Below, in pieces: positions 51,893-60,468 of a stretch of 64,000 nt of DNA. A model generated the notes under the pieces. It saw nothing but the letters and a program-made list of their open reading frames with translations, did not search any database and was not told the origin of the DNA. The stretch is from assembly GCF_021283305.1 (NCBI RefSeq), contig NZ_JAJSOK010000027.1, positions 30,577 to 94,576 of the forward strand, read 5' to 3'. Positions within the stretch are counted from its first letter, which is position 1, and each line of letters opens with the position of its first letter. The DNA is from Pseudonocardia kujensis (GTDB lineage Bacteria; Actinomycetota; Actinomycetes; Mycobacteriales; Pseudonocardiaceae). The position numbers and the translations under genes are program-made.

Positions 51893-52123
51893 TCTCGGCA
51901 TCCCCTCTGATCGGAGCCACCCGCGTCGGCCTGCACGGTGGTCACCGCGGCTCGGGGGCGCAGCCTTGCCTCGAGCACCCCGTCGGGTTCCGACCGTGGC
52001 CGCCGGCGGCGCACACCGTCATCACCCAGCGGGGGTGGGACGCCGGCGCGCACATCGCTCGAGCCGAGCTTTCGCCCGGGCCGGGCGGTCCCGCCGGCTC
52101 GTCGTGCCCGGGACGATCGGCGG

Positions 52124-53098
52124 ATGAGCCTGGGAGACGCTTTCGAGTTGCCACCGGACGCCCGGGTCCGGCACACGGGCGGTCGTGGCCCCCTGCTCAG
52201 CCGGGTGCAGTGGCAGCACGCCGACGGCTCGACCGCCACCTGGGAGTCCCGGCTGGCCCGCAAGCGGGGCTTCATCGAGGTGGTCCGGGACGGCACCGTC
52301 ACGCGGATCCTGGCGCGGCCGGCCGTCGCCGTCCGCCTGCGGCGTTGCAACGATCTCTCGGGGGTGTCGTTCTTCCTCGGCGGCGCGCTTTTCACCCTGG
52401 GTGCGCTGCTGGCGCAGTACGGCGGGGCGCCGCTGTCCGCCCTCGACTGGACGTTCCTGATCGGAGGGTTCTGGTTCTCCACCGGCGCCTATGCGGCTCT
52501 GGTCCAGGAGCTGAACTCGCCTCGCAAGATCGGCGAGGACGGAGCGCTGGCCGCCCGCCCCTGGCGGTGGTGGGCGTACGAGCCGGCTCGACCCGGGTGG
52601 GTGGCCGCGTTCGTCCTGTTCTGTGGCACCTTGGCGTTCGCGATCAGCCTGCTCGACGCGTTCCTGTCGGGCCTGAGCACGCGTCAGGTCGACCGGGTGG
52701 TCTGGGCGCCGGAGGTGGTCGGCTGCGTCCTGTTCCTGCTGTCCGGACACGTCGCCATCCTGGAGGTCTGCCACGGTCGGTTCCGTGTCATGACCTCGTC
52801 GCTCGGCTGGTGGATCGTCATCGTCAACCAGGTCGGGTCGTGGCTGTTCATGCTGTCCGGGCTCGCCGCGTTCGTGCGGCCCGTCACCGGTGAAGCGATC
52901 AGCGTCGGGGTGATCAACTGGGGCACCGCGGTGGGCGCGGCGTGCTTCAGCGCGGCCGGGCTGGCCCAGTTGTTCGAGCGTCCCGCGGTTGCGCGTCCTG
53001 TCGTCCGTGACCCGGGCGCCGGCAGAGCGCCGCAGGCCGTACCGGGCAGGGGCACGGCCACCCGCAAGCCACCCCCGGATTCGGTGCCTGGACGGTGA
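52124..53098 (+). CDS. YrhK-like membrane protein
   Basis: A 324-residue protein with a soluble N-terminus of about 75 residues and six or seven hydrophobic helices in YrhK-like pairs (CNDLSGVSFFLGGALFTLGA, WTFLIGGFWFSTGAYAALVQ, GCVLFLLSGHVAILEVCHG, WWIVIVNQVGSWLFMLSGLA). The C-terminal 40 residues are disordered. ATG 52124 has only a weak GGACG upstream. YrhK proteins have no known function. Divergence from the glutamate decarboxylase across 231 bases may mean joint control by pH or stress, which is speculation. Confidence 0.7.
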   Translation: MSLGDAFELPPDARVRHTGGRGPLLSRVQWQHADGSTATWESRLARKRGFIEVVRDGTVTRILARPAVAVRLRRCNDLSGVSFFLGGALFTLGALLAQYGGAPLSALDWTFLIGGFWFSTGAYAALVQELNSPRKIGEDGALAARPWRWWAYEPARPGWVAAFVLFCGTLAFAISLLDAFLSGLSTRQVDRVVWAPEVVGCVLFLLSGHVAILEVCHGRFRVMTSSLGWWIVIVNQVGSWLFMLSGLAAFVRPVTGEAISVGVINWGTAVGAACFSAAGLAQLFERPAVARPVVRDPGAGRAPQAVPGRGTATRKPPPDSVPGR

Positions 53099-53460
53099 CC
53101 GGGCAGCCGTTGTCCAGAATCCCGTGCACGTGGTCGACCCGAGGTGGTGAACGAACTCCGCGGCCTGGACGGGGGCGATGTCAGCGACGGGGTCCGCTCC
53201 GAAACTCCATGGCCACAAGCACCGCACACTCGCGAGGCCTCACCCGCGTCGGGCGAGGCCGACCGGGGGTGGGCGGGTCAGGCTCGGCCTCGCTCCTGGA
53301 GCCGAATTCAGAGGCTGCGCCGGACGGACCGGTGGGCCGCCACGGGTTCCGGGACCGGTGGGTGCACCACAGGCCCAGGGACGACGAGGCCCTCAGGCGG
53401 GGCGGCCCGCGACACGGATCGCGGGTCCGGGGCCCACGACTGCAGCTTGCGGGAGCTGGC
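53099..53460. other. Intergenic region without recognisable gene
   Basis: These 362 bases carry only low-complexity shadow frames on both strands. The last bases hold a GGGAG Shine-Dalgarno for the gene at 53461. No operator copy or strong hairpin was seen. Confidence 0.55.
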
Positions 53461-55614
53461 ATGGCTGAGCGCGAGATGGGCCGCGAACCGATCACGACGC
53501 CTGCAGCGGAAGCGACACCCGCCCAGCGCGTAGCGCCCCCGGAGCCGCCTCCGCCCGGCAACGGTCCCCGGCACGGGTGGCGCCGGATCGTCACCGCCCT
53601 GGCGATGGTCGCGATCGTGCAGGTGCTGCTGGCGCTGTGTCTGGTCAGCGCCGACCAGAAGCTGGAGCCGCACAATCTGCCGTTCGGGGTGACCGGCTCC
53701 TCGCCCGTCACGTCGGCGGTGGCGTCGAAGCTGTCACTGACGCTGACCAGCTACCCGAACCAGGCGGCGGCCCTGCAGGCGGTCGGCAACGGGGAGATCT
53801 ACGGCGCCTACGTGCCCGGTGGCCCCTCGGACATGTTGGTCATCGCGCCGCAGAAGAGCTTCTTCGCCGCGGTCATCCTCGGCGCAGCCTTCGAGGACGC
53901 CGCGCACAAGGCAGGGCGCCCGGTGACCGTGGAGAACGCCAAACCCCTGCCGCTGCGCGACCGGACCGGCAGCGTCACCGGCCTGCTGCTGCTGCCGCTG
54001 CTGATCGGCGGCTTCCTCGTGGCCGTCTTCGTCCTGAAGGCGACCGGCCGCGCGGCCGCCCGGTGGCGGGTGACCATCCTTCTCGGCTACTCCGTGATCG
54101 GCGCGCTGCTGACCGACCTGATCGCCGGCCCGGGCATCGGGGCCTTCAGCTCCGACCGGTTCTGGCCCCTGCTGCCCTGCTTCATCCTCGTCATCGCCGC
54201 GGTGGCGATCTCGGCAGCGGCGATCCAGCGGCTCGCCGGCCGACTCGGCACCCTGATCGTGGTGCTGGTGTTCATCGTGCTGGGGCTCGCCTCGTCCGGC
54301 GGGCTCGGGCTGTCCCTGCTACCGGTGTACTGGCAGACCATCGGCACCGCGCTGCCCCCACAGCACGCGGTCACCCTCATTCGCAACACGCTGTACTTCG
54401 GCGGGCACCGCCTCACCGTCCCGCTGCTGGTGCTCTTCGCGTACGTCATCGTGGGCACCGCGGTCCTCGGCTACTTCGAGTGGTTCCGCGACGCCCGCCC
54501 GCACCCGCCGGGCGTGGCGCAGGATCCCACCACGGCCACCCCGCCCGGTTCGACGGGCACGTCGCACCGCCGTGCGGCCGCTCCGTCGGCCCGGCGGACG
54601 GCAGCGGTGGCCATCCTCGGCGCGCTGGCGACCGCGGCGATGATGCAGGCCCTGTTCTCCACCACCTACATGGCGTCGGGCCACTCGCCGGTCGCCGACC
54701 AGATGCCCGTCGGCGTGGTCGGCACCTCACCGCTGATCGGCCAGGTGCAGCAGCAGGGCTATTCGCTCGCGGTGCACCAGTACTCCAGCACCGCGGAGGC
54801 CCAGCAGGCGATCGACCAGGGCGAACTGTTCGCCGCGGTGGTGCCCGGCGCGTCACCGGCGACCAGCATCCTGCTGGTGGTGCCCACGCAGAGCGACCTC
54901 GCGCCGCTGGACCTCGCCGACCAGTTCGAGCGCGCCGCTGCTGCGACCGGCCAACAGCTGCAGGTCCAGGCGTCCGAACCGACACCGCTGGCCTCCGGCG
55001 ACCCGTACGGGATCGTCCTGTCGATCATGCTCGCGCCGCTGCTGATCGGCGGCTACAACGCCTCCACCGCGCTGATGGGGGCCACCGCCACGGCCACCGC
55101 TCCGTGGCGGGTGGGAATCCTGTGCGGCTTCGCCGTCGCCGGGGGCCTGCTGGTCAGCCTGATCGTGGGCCCGCTGCTGCACGGCTACCCGCCGGGTTCG
55201 TTCTGGCTGGTCTGGCCGATCGCCGCGCTGATCATCGCCGTGGTGGCGCTGTTCGCCTCGGTGCTGCAGAAGCTGCTCGGCCCGGTCGGCACCCTGCTCA
55301 CGGTCTTCGTGGTCATGCTGCTGGGCAATCCGTCCTCGGGCGGCGCCAACGGGGTGCCGTACCTGCCCGGCTTCTGGCGCGACCTCGGCCCGTACCTGCC
55401 GCCACGCAACGCCTACCTGCTGCTGCGCAACACCGTCTACTTCGACGGCCACGGCATCGCCCCCCACCTCTGGGTCCTGCTCGGATACCTGGTCGCCGCC
55501 GGCGTGATCAGCAGCCTGCTCGGCTGGTTCCGCACCCCGCGCAGCCCGATCTCCTCCGAGACCGAGAGCCAGGCCACGGCCATGACCAACGCGGCCGCCG
55601 CCGCGCCGCCGTGA
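53461..55614 (+). CDS. Large membrane protein with two tandem DUF3533/YhgE-Pip-like modules
   Basis: A 717-residue protein made of two similar halves. Each half has an N-terminal helix (VTALAMVAIVQVLLALCLVS and AAVAILGALATAAMMQALFS), then an extracytoplasmic domain (PFGVTGSSPVTS/PVGVVGTSPLIG and EIYGAYVPG/ELFAAVVPG). About five further helices follow, with LLLLPLLIGGF/MLAPLLIGGYN and LPPQHAVTLIRNTLYFGGH/LPPRNAYLLLRNTVYFDGH. Single-module relatives belong to ABC-2-permease-like membrane proteins. Here one gene encodes what is normally a dimer. No ATPase gene is near, so transport cannot be claimed. Confidence 0.75.
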   Translation: MAEREMGREPITTPAAEATPAQRVAPPEPPPPGNGPRHGWRRIVTALAMVAIVQVLLALCLVSADQKLEPHNLPFGVTGSSPVTSAVASKLSLTLTSYPNQAAALQAVGNGEIYGAYVPGGPSDMLVIAPQKSFFAAVILGAAFEDAAHKAGRPVTVENAKPLPLRDRTGSVTGLLLLPLLIGGFLVAVFVLKATGRAAARWRVTILLGYSVIGALLTDLIAGPGIGAFSSDRFWPLLPCFILVIAAVAISAAAIQRLAGRLGTLIVVLVFIVLGLASSGGLGLSLLPVYWQTIGTALPPQHAVTLIRNTLYFGGHRLTVPLLVLFAYVIVGTAVLGYFEWFRDARPHPPGVAQDPTTATPPGSTGTSHRRAAAPSARRTAAVAILGALATAAMMQALFSTTYMASGHSPVADQMPVGVVGTSPLIGQVQQQGYSLAVHQYSSTAEAQQAIDQGELFAAVVPGASPATSILLVVPTQSDLAPLDLADQFERAAAATGQQLQVQASEPTPLASGDPYGIVLSIMLAPLLIGGYNASTALMGATATATAPWRVGILCGFAVAGGLLVSLIVGPLLHGYPPGSFWLVWPIAALIIAVVALFASVLQKLLGPVGTLLTVFVVMLLGNPSSGGANGVPYLPGFWRDLGPYLPPRNAYLLLRNTVYFDGHGIAPHLWVLLGYLVAAGVISSLLGWFRTPRSPISSETESQATAMTNAAAAAPP

Positions 55615-56067
55615 TCGGTGAATCCACTGCGCCACCCGACCCGCCCCGGTAGCTCCGGCAGCCATGGCCGCCATCGTGGTGATCTGCCCTCCTGCTCGCC
55701 ACCCCGCTCCTGGCTGCCGGGGCGGGCGACCGATGTGATCCATCTCTCGGGAGGGCCCCTCGCGATGGTGCGGCGGGAGCCGGGCGGCCTGCGCGGGTGC
55801 GGCGGCCGACGGAGCCGGTCTCCCCTCGTGGCCGCGGCGTGTCGAGGAGAAGAGCCCGGCCGGGCGCGTGGGGCGGGAGTCCGTCACGGCCCGATCGGTG
55901 CACCGAAATAGGCCGAGCAGTGCAACCCTGCGTTGTTCGACAAGCCACGATCACTCTGCTTCGATAGCGCACGCCTCCGGCGAGCGATCGACCCGGCACA
56001 CAGGGTGACGAACGGCTGAGGCGTCGGCGACAGGTTTTCGGACAGCGGTGACAGCAGAGGTGGGCGC
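55615..56067. other. Intergenic region before the conservon
   Basis: 453 bases without a supported gene. It must hold the conservon promoter, but no operator copy or clear sigma-factor site stands out. Short GC inverted repeats near 55700-55735 may terminate the upstream gene. Confidence 0.5.
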
Positions 56068-57489
56068 ATGGCGACGCGGGCGCGGGCTCGTGAGATCTTC
56101 GATCGATCCCGGGTGATGCTGGGCCGCTCGGCCGTAGCGGCCGCGCACCTGCTGGATCCCGACCGGCATCCGCCGCTGAAGGCCGTCGACGCGACCCCGG
56201 CCCGTCCGGCCTCGCCGGCTCCCGCGACGACGACCGCAGACCCCGCACCGACGCCGGCGGCGCCGGTTCAGGACGAGTCGCTCGTCGAGGTCTGCGCGAG
56301 CATCGCGCTGCGGGATCTGAACCTCATCGACACGCTGCTGTCCGACCTCGAGCTGATGGAGCGCCACGAGGACGACAGCAACCGGCTCGACCAGCTCTAC
56401 CGGCTCGACCACCTGGCCGCGCGACTGCGCCGCAACGCGGAGAACCTCCGCGTGCTCGCCAACCACGACGCGGACTCCGACGCCGGGGAGACCATCTCGA
56501 TCCTCGACACCGTCCGCGCGGCGATGTCCTCGATCGACCAGTACGCCAAGGTCGGGATCGGGCGGATGGCGCCGCTGGGCGTCGTGGGGTTCGCCGCGAA
56601 CGACCTGAGCCGGGTCCTCACCGAGCTCCTCGACAACGCCGCCAACCATTCGCCGCCGAACGCCGACGTGCGAGTGAGCTCCCATCTGACCGAGCAGGGC
56701 AGCGTCCTCATCCGGATCGAGGACGACGGGATCGGCCTCCCCCCGGAACGGCTGGCCGAGCTCAACGACCGGCTCTCCCGGGCATCGCGGCTCGACGACG
56801 CCGCGGTGCGGCACATGGGCCTTGCCGTGGTCCGCAGGCTCGCCGAGCGCCACGGCCTGCAGATCTCGCTCGACCATCGGCTCCCGAACGGCACCACCGC
56901 CACCATCCTGGTCCCGTCGTCGCTCGTGGTCGACGTGCCCGACACGACCTGGACGGGCGTGCAGACCGTGCCGGTGAGGGGCAGGCACCACCGCGGGCAG
57001 CCGGAGGTCGACGGCGCCTCCCCGGCTCCGGAGTTCGTCGCGAGCGGCGTCGAGGCGCCCGCGGCCCTGCCGCATCGCGGCGCAGCGCCACCCCAGCGTG
57101 CGGCGGTCGACCCGGCGCCGGGCCCGACGCCCGCACCATGGCCGCCCTCGCCGTCACCTGCGGTCGCCGGCACCACGGACACAGGCCTGCCTCGGCGCGT
57201 CTCCCGCAGCATCAAGCCGGGCGGCGGGGTGGCCGCGCCCAGCGAGTTCACGTCGGACTCCGACGGACAGGACGCCTTCCTGGCCGACCTCGACAGCTTC
57301 ACCGACGGGGAGAAGGCGGCGAACGCCGCCGACGCCCCCGCCGAGTGCGGCGACGTCGCAGGTGGGGACGTCGGGGACGTCACGGAGGAGGACGTCACGG
57401 ACCGGGCCGGCGCGGATCGGTCCAGCCTCCGGGACGCCGGCAGTCCGAAGGCCGAGGGCGGCGTCGCCGCTGACGAGGATGCGAGATGA
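56068..57489 (+). CDS. cvnA: Conservon sensor-kinase-like ATPase (CvnA-type), soluble
   Basis: A 473-residue protein. Residues about 75-150 form a helical dimerisation-like domain (DLNLIDTLLSDLELMERHED, then LDHLAARLRRNAENLRVLA). Residues about 180-285 are a GHKL ATPase domain with N box VLTELLDNAANHSPP and G boxes EDDGIGLPPE and HMGLAVVRRLAERHG. The last 180 residues are Pro/Ala-rich and disordered. Conservon CvnA proteins usually have membrane helices and an extracellular sensor; none is seen here, so this one is probably cytosolic. It overlaps the roadblock gene (ATGA) and starts a five-gene coupled unit. Confidence 0.85.
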   Translation: MATRARAREIFDRSRVMLGRSAVAAAHLLDPDRHPPLKAVDATPARPASPAPATTTADPAPTPAAPVQDESLVEVCASIALRDLNLIDTLLSDLELMERHEDDSNRLDQLYRLDHLAARLRRNAENLRVLANHDADSDAGETISILDTVRAAMSSIDQYAKVGIGRMAPLGVVGFAANDLSRVLTELLDNAANHSPPNADVRVSSHLTEQGSVLIRIEDDGIGLPPERLAELNDRLSRASRLDDAAVRHMGLAVVRRLAERHGLQISLDHRLPNGTTATILVPSSLVVDVPDTTWTGVQTVPVRGRHHRGQPEVDGASPAPEFVASGVEAPAALPHRGAAPPQRAAVDPAPGPTPAPWPPSPSPAVAGTTDTGLPRRVSRSIKPGGGVAAPSEFTSDSDGQDAFLADLDSFTDGEKAANAADAPAECGDVAGGDVGDVTEEDVTDRAGADRSSLRDAGSPKAEGGVAADEDAR

Positions 57490-57926
57490 TGGCGGAGTCC
57501 ATGACCTCTCCCCAGGACTTCGCCTGGCTCGTCGACGACTTCGTCGGCCGCGTGCACGGCGTCACGCACGCCCTCGTCATGTCCTCCGACGGGTTCCCGC
57601 TGACCGCGTCGCACTCCGTCACCACCGAGGACGCCGAGCAGCTCGCGGCCATCGCCTGCGGCCTGTTGAGCCTCGCCCACAACGGGGCCGCGATGTTCGG
57701 CAAGGGTGCCTGCGAGCAGATCATGATCAGGATGTCCGACGGGTACTTCCTGTTCATGGGCATCGGTTCAGGCGCCGGCTTCGCGGTGCTGACCGGCCCC
57801 GGGTGCGACATGAAGGTCGTCGGCTACGAGATGACGCAGTTCGTGCGCAACGCAGGCCACGTCCTGACCCCCGAAGTCCGTGCCGACCTGCGCCGCGTGC
57901 TCTCCGCGCGCCGGGCGCAGGACTGA
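57486..57926 (+). CDS. cvnB: Roadblock/LC7-domain protein (CvnB-type)
   Basis: A 146-residue roadblock/LC7 protein: DFAWLVDDFVGRVHGVTHAL, then LVMSSDGFPLTAS, AAIACGLLSLAHNGAAMFG and FLFMGIGSGAGFAVLTGPG. In conservons CvnB is thought to bind or stimulate the GTPase CvnD. ATG 57486 overlaps the cvnA stop; ATG 57489 and 57501 are in-frame alternatives. The next gene begins 16 bases after its stop. Confidence 0.9.
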   Translation: MMAESMTSPQDFAWLVDDFVGRVHGVTHALVMSSDGFPLTASHSVTTEDAEQLAAIACGLLSLAHNGAAMFGKGACEQIMIRMSDGYFLFMGIGSGAGFAVLTGPGCDMKVVGYEMTQFVRNAGHVLTPEVRADLRRVLSARRAQD

Positions 57927-57942
57927 CCGGGAGGTGAGCGCG

Positions 57943-58329
57943 ATGTCGGTCGGACCATCGCCCGAGAACAGCACCGGGCGCCCGAGGAGCCGCAGTCGGC
58001 GGATCCGGCCCTACACCCTCACGGGGGGTCGGACCCGGGCCCGCCACGAGCTGTTGGTCGAGGCCCTGATCTCGGTGCCGCAGTACGACCCCGGCCTACC
58101 CGAGACGCTGATGCCCGAGTCGCGGATGCTGTACGAGCACGCGCGGTCGCGGGCGTCGATCGCCGAGCTGTCGGTGGCCATCGCCGCCCCGCTCGGCGTC
58201 GTCCGGGTGTTGATCAGCGACCTGGCGGCGCAGGGCGCGGTGTACATCCACCCCACCGCGCACAGCTACCACCACGATCGCGAGATGCTTGGAAGGATCC
58301 TCGATGGTCTCGAACGGCTATCCGTCTGA
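57943..58329 (+). CDS. cvnC: DUF742 protein (CvnC-type)
   Basis: A 128-residue DUF742 protein with IRPYTLTGGRTRARHELLVE, then RSRASIAELSVAIAAPLGVV and RVLISDLAAQGAVYIH, the winged-helix-like core of CvnC proteins. ATG 57943 has GGAGG 8 bases upstream. It overlaps the start of the GTPase gene by 26 bases. The first 25 residues are basic and disordered. Confidence 0.9.
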   Translation: MSVGPSPENSTGRPRSRSRRIRPYTLTGGRTRARHELLVEALISVPQYDPGLPETLMPESRMLYEHARSRASIAELSVAIAAPLGVVRVLISDLAAQGAVYIHPTAHSYHHDREMLGRILDGLERLSV

Positions 58330-58936
58330 GCGGCCGGTCGCCGTCCCGCCTCCCGGCCCGCTCGCGGTCTCCGCGAAGATCGTCGTCGCCGGGGGCTTCA
58401 GCGTCGGCAAGACGACGTTCGTGGGCTCGGTGTCGGAGATCCCGCCGCTCAACACCGAGGCGTGGATGACCGAGGCGAGCGTGGGCATCGACGGGCCGGT
58501 CGAGCCGGGCAAGTCCACCACGACCGTGGCGATGGACTTCGGTCGCATCACCCTGCACTCGGACCTGCTGCTGTACCTGTTCGGGACCCCGGGCCAGCCG
58601 CGCTTCTGGTTCCTCTGGGACGACCTGACGCGCGGTGCCCTCGGCGCCATCGTGCTGGTCGACACCCGCAGGCTCGAACGCTCCTTCGCCGCCATCAACT
58701 ACTTCGAGAACGACTCGGAGCTGCCGTTCATCGTCGCGGTGAACACGTTCCACGGGGAGCTGCACCACAACCTCGACGACGTGCGCGAGGCACTCGCTCT
58801 CTCCCCTGATGTCCCGCTGGTCACCGTCGACGCCCGTGAGCCCGCGTCGACGGTCGGCACCCTGCGCCAGCTCGTGAGGTACGTGCTGTCGCTGGGCGAG
58901 ATCACACCCCCAGGAAGGGTCCGAACCTATGCCTAA
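58304..58936 (+). CDS. cvnD: Conservon GTPase (CvnD-type)
   Basis: A 210-residue small GTP-binding protein. The P-loop is VAGGFSVGKTTFVGSVSE, the switch II equivalent is LFGTPGQPRFWFLWDDLT and the base-binding region follows VAVNTFHGELHHNLDD. Conservon GTPases lack the standard NKxD and are thought to work like eukaryotic G-protein switches downstream of CvnA. ATG 58304 has GGAAGG 7 bases upstream. Its end overlaps the flavoprotein monooxygenase start by 8 bases. Confidence 0.9.
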   Translation: MVSNGYPSERPVAVPPPGPLAVSAKIVVAGGFSVGKTTFVGSVSEIPPLNTEAWMTEASVGIDGPVEPGKSTTTVAMDFGRITLHSDLLLYLFGTPGQPRFWFLWDDLTRGALGAIVLVDTRRLERSFAAINYFENDSELPFIVAVNTFHGELHHNLDDVREALALSPDVPLVTVDAREPASTVGTLRQLVRYVLSLGEITPPGRVRTYA

Positions 58937-60158
58937 GATCCTCGTCGTCGGCGCAGGCCAGTCCGGCCTCCAGCTCGCGCTGACCCTGCGGGAACACGGC
59001 TACGACGTCACGCTGATGTCGGCACGCACCCCGGACGAGATCCGGCGCGGCCGGGTCATGTCCACCCAGTGCATGTTCGGGGATGCGCTGGAGATCGAGC
59101 GCAGCCACAAGCTCAACCTGTGGGAGAACGACGCCGTGCAGGTCGAGGGCCTCGGGGTCTCGATCGCAGGTCCGGACTCGAGCAGGGTGATGGACTGGTG
59201 GGGTCGGCTCGACGCCTACGGCCAGTCGGTGGACCAGCGGGTGAAGATGGCGGGTTGGCTGGAGCTTCTCGAGGAGCGCGGCGGCAAGGTCATCACGCAC
59301 GGCGTCACGACCGCCGACCTGGACCGGCTCACCTCCCTGTACGACCTCGTCGTCGTCGCGGCCGGCAAGGGCGAGCTGGTGCAGCTGTTCGACCGGGATC
59401 CCGAGCGCTCGGTCTTCACCCGGCCGCAGCGGTCCCTCGCGATCGCCTACGTGCACGGCCTGGAGCGGCGCCCGGAGCACCCGGACTCCTCTGCCGTGCG
59501 GTTCAACATCGTCCCGGGGGTCGGCGAGCTCTTCGTCATCCCCGCTTACACGTTGAGCGGCAACTGCGAGATCCTCTTCTTCGAGGGGGTGCCGGGCGGG
59601 CCCTTCGACGTCTTCGGCGACCGGCCCACGCCGCAGGAGCATCTCGACCGGACGCTCGGGCTGATGCAGAAGTACCTCCCCTGGGAGTACGACCGGGCCC
59701 GCAACGTCACGCTGACCGACCAGAACGCCACCCTCGCCGGCGGGTACACGCCGATGGTGCGCAACCCGATCGGGGAGCTGCCCTCGGGCGGCCGCGTGCT
59801 CGGGATGGCCGACGTCGTCGTGGCCAACGACCCGATCACCGGCCAGGGGGCGAACAACGCCGCCAAGTGCGCCGAGTTCTACCTCAACAGCATCCTCGAG
59901 CGGGGCGACAAGCCTTTCGACGAGGAGTGGATGACGGCGACGTTCGAGCGGTACTGGGACTACGCCCAGCACGTCACGAACTGGACCAACGCGCTGCTCG
60001 GCCCGCCGCCGGAGCACGTGCTGAAGCTCCTCGGGACCGCCCAGGTCAATGACACGGTGGCGCGCCGCTTCGTCAACGGCTTCAGCGACCCTTCGGACTT
60101 CCAGCATTGGTTCATGGATCCGGTCAAGGCCGACGCCTACCTGGCCGAGGTGTCCTGA
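58929..60158 (+). CDS. Styrene monooxygenase-like FAD-dependent epoxidase component (StyA type)
   Basis: A 409-residue two-component-type flavoprotein monooxygenase. The FAD motif KILVVGAGQSGLQLALTLRE is followed by MSTQCMFGDALEIE, a substrate domain with FNIVPGVGELFVIPAYTLSG and the C-terminal FAD signature DPITGQGANNAAKCAEFYLN. StyA-type enzymes use reduced FAD from a separate reductase (StyB) to epoxidise vinyl groups; related members act on indole and other substrates. No reductase gene is adjacent. The 8-base overlap with cvnD places it in the slot often used for a cytochrome P450 in conservons. A perfect hairpin follows. Confidence 0.87.
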   Translation: MPKILVVGAGQSGLQLALTLREHGYDVTLMSARTPDEIRRGRVMSTQCMFGDALEIERSHKLNLWENDAVQVEGLGVSIAGPDSSRVMDWWGRLDAYGQSVDQRVKMAGWLELLEERGGKVITHGVTTADLDRLTSLYDLVVVAAGKGELVQLFDRDPERSVFTRPQRSLAIAYVHGLERRPEHPDSSAVRFNIVPGVGELFVIPAYTLSGNCEILFFEGVPGGPFDVFGDRPTPQEHLDRTLGLMQKYLPWEYDRARNVTLTDQNATLAGGYTPMVRNPIGELPSGGRVLGMADVVVANDPITGQGANNAAKCAEFYLNSILERGDKPFDEEWMTATFERYWDYAQHVTNWTNALLGPPPEHVLKLLGTAQVNDTVARRFVNGFSDPSDFQHWFMDPVKADAYLAEVS

Positions 60159-60468
60159 ACGACGGCTCCCTCGGGGCGCCTGCCGTCCACGGCAGGCGCC
60201 CTTCGGCTGCTCCTCGTCGGAGTTCACGACGCCGACCTCGGGCCCCGGACTCCGCGGCCGCCACCACCTTCCGCCGGCGGTGCCGGCCGACCCTCGAGCG
60301 TGCCCGTCCGAGCCCGACCCGGCGCACCGGGCCGGATCGCTCGGTGGCGCGGGCGAAACGGACGCCGAGGCCCTTCGTCGGCACGGATCGAAAGGGGCGG
60401 GGCGCGCAGGCGATGATTTTCGCGCCTCGTCGGCGTCTCCTTCCCGACGAGCCGACAAGGAGGCACCG
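60159..60468. other. Intergenic region after the conservon operon
   Basis: 310 bases: a terminator hairpin at 60174-60201 and then sequence without a supported gene, ending with the AAGGAGG Shine-Dalgarno of the next monooxygenase at 60458-60464. Confidence 0.6.
60174..60201 (+). terminator. Hairpin terminator of the conservon operon
   Basis: Arms 60174-60185 and 60190-60201 pair perfectly over 12 bp with loop TCCA, 16 bases after the StyA-like stop, followed by TTCGG. Confidence 0.8.

Noticed and set aside
58929..60468. StyB-type flavin reductase partner for the StyA-like enzyme
   Set aside because: No reductase gene was found in the adjacent sequence or in the rest of the window.
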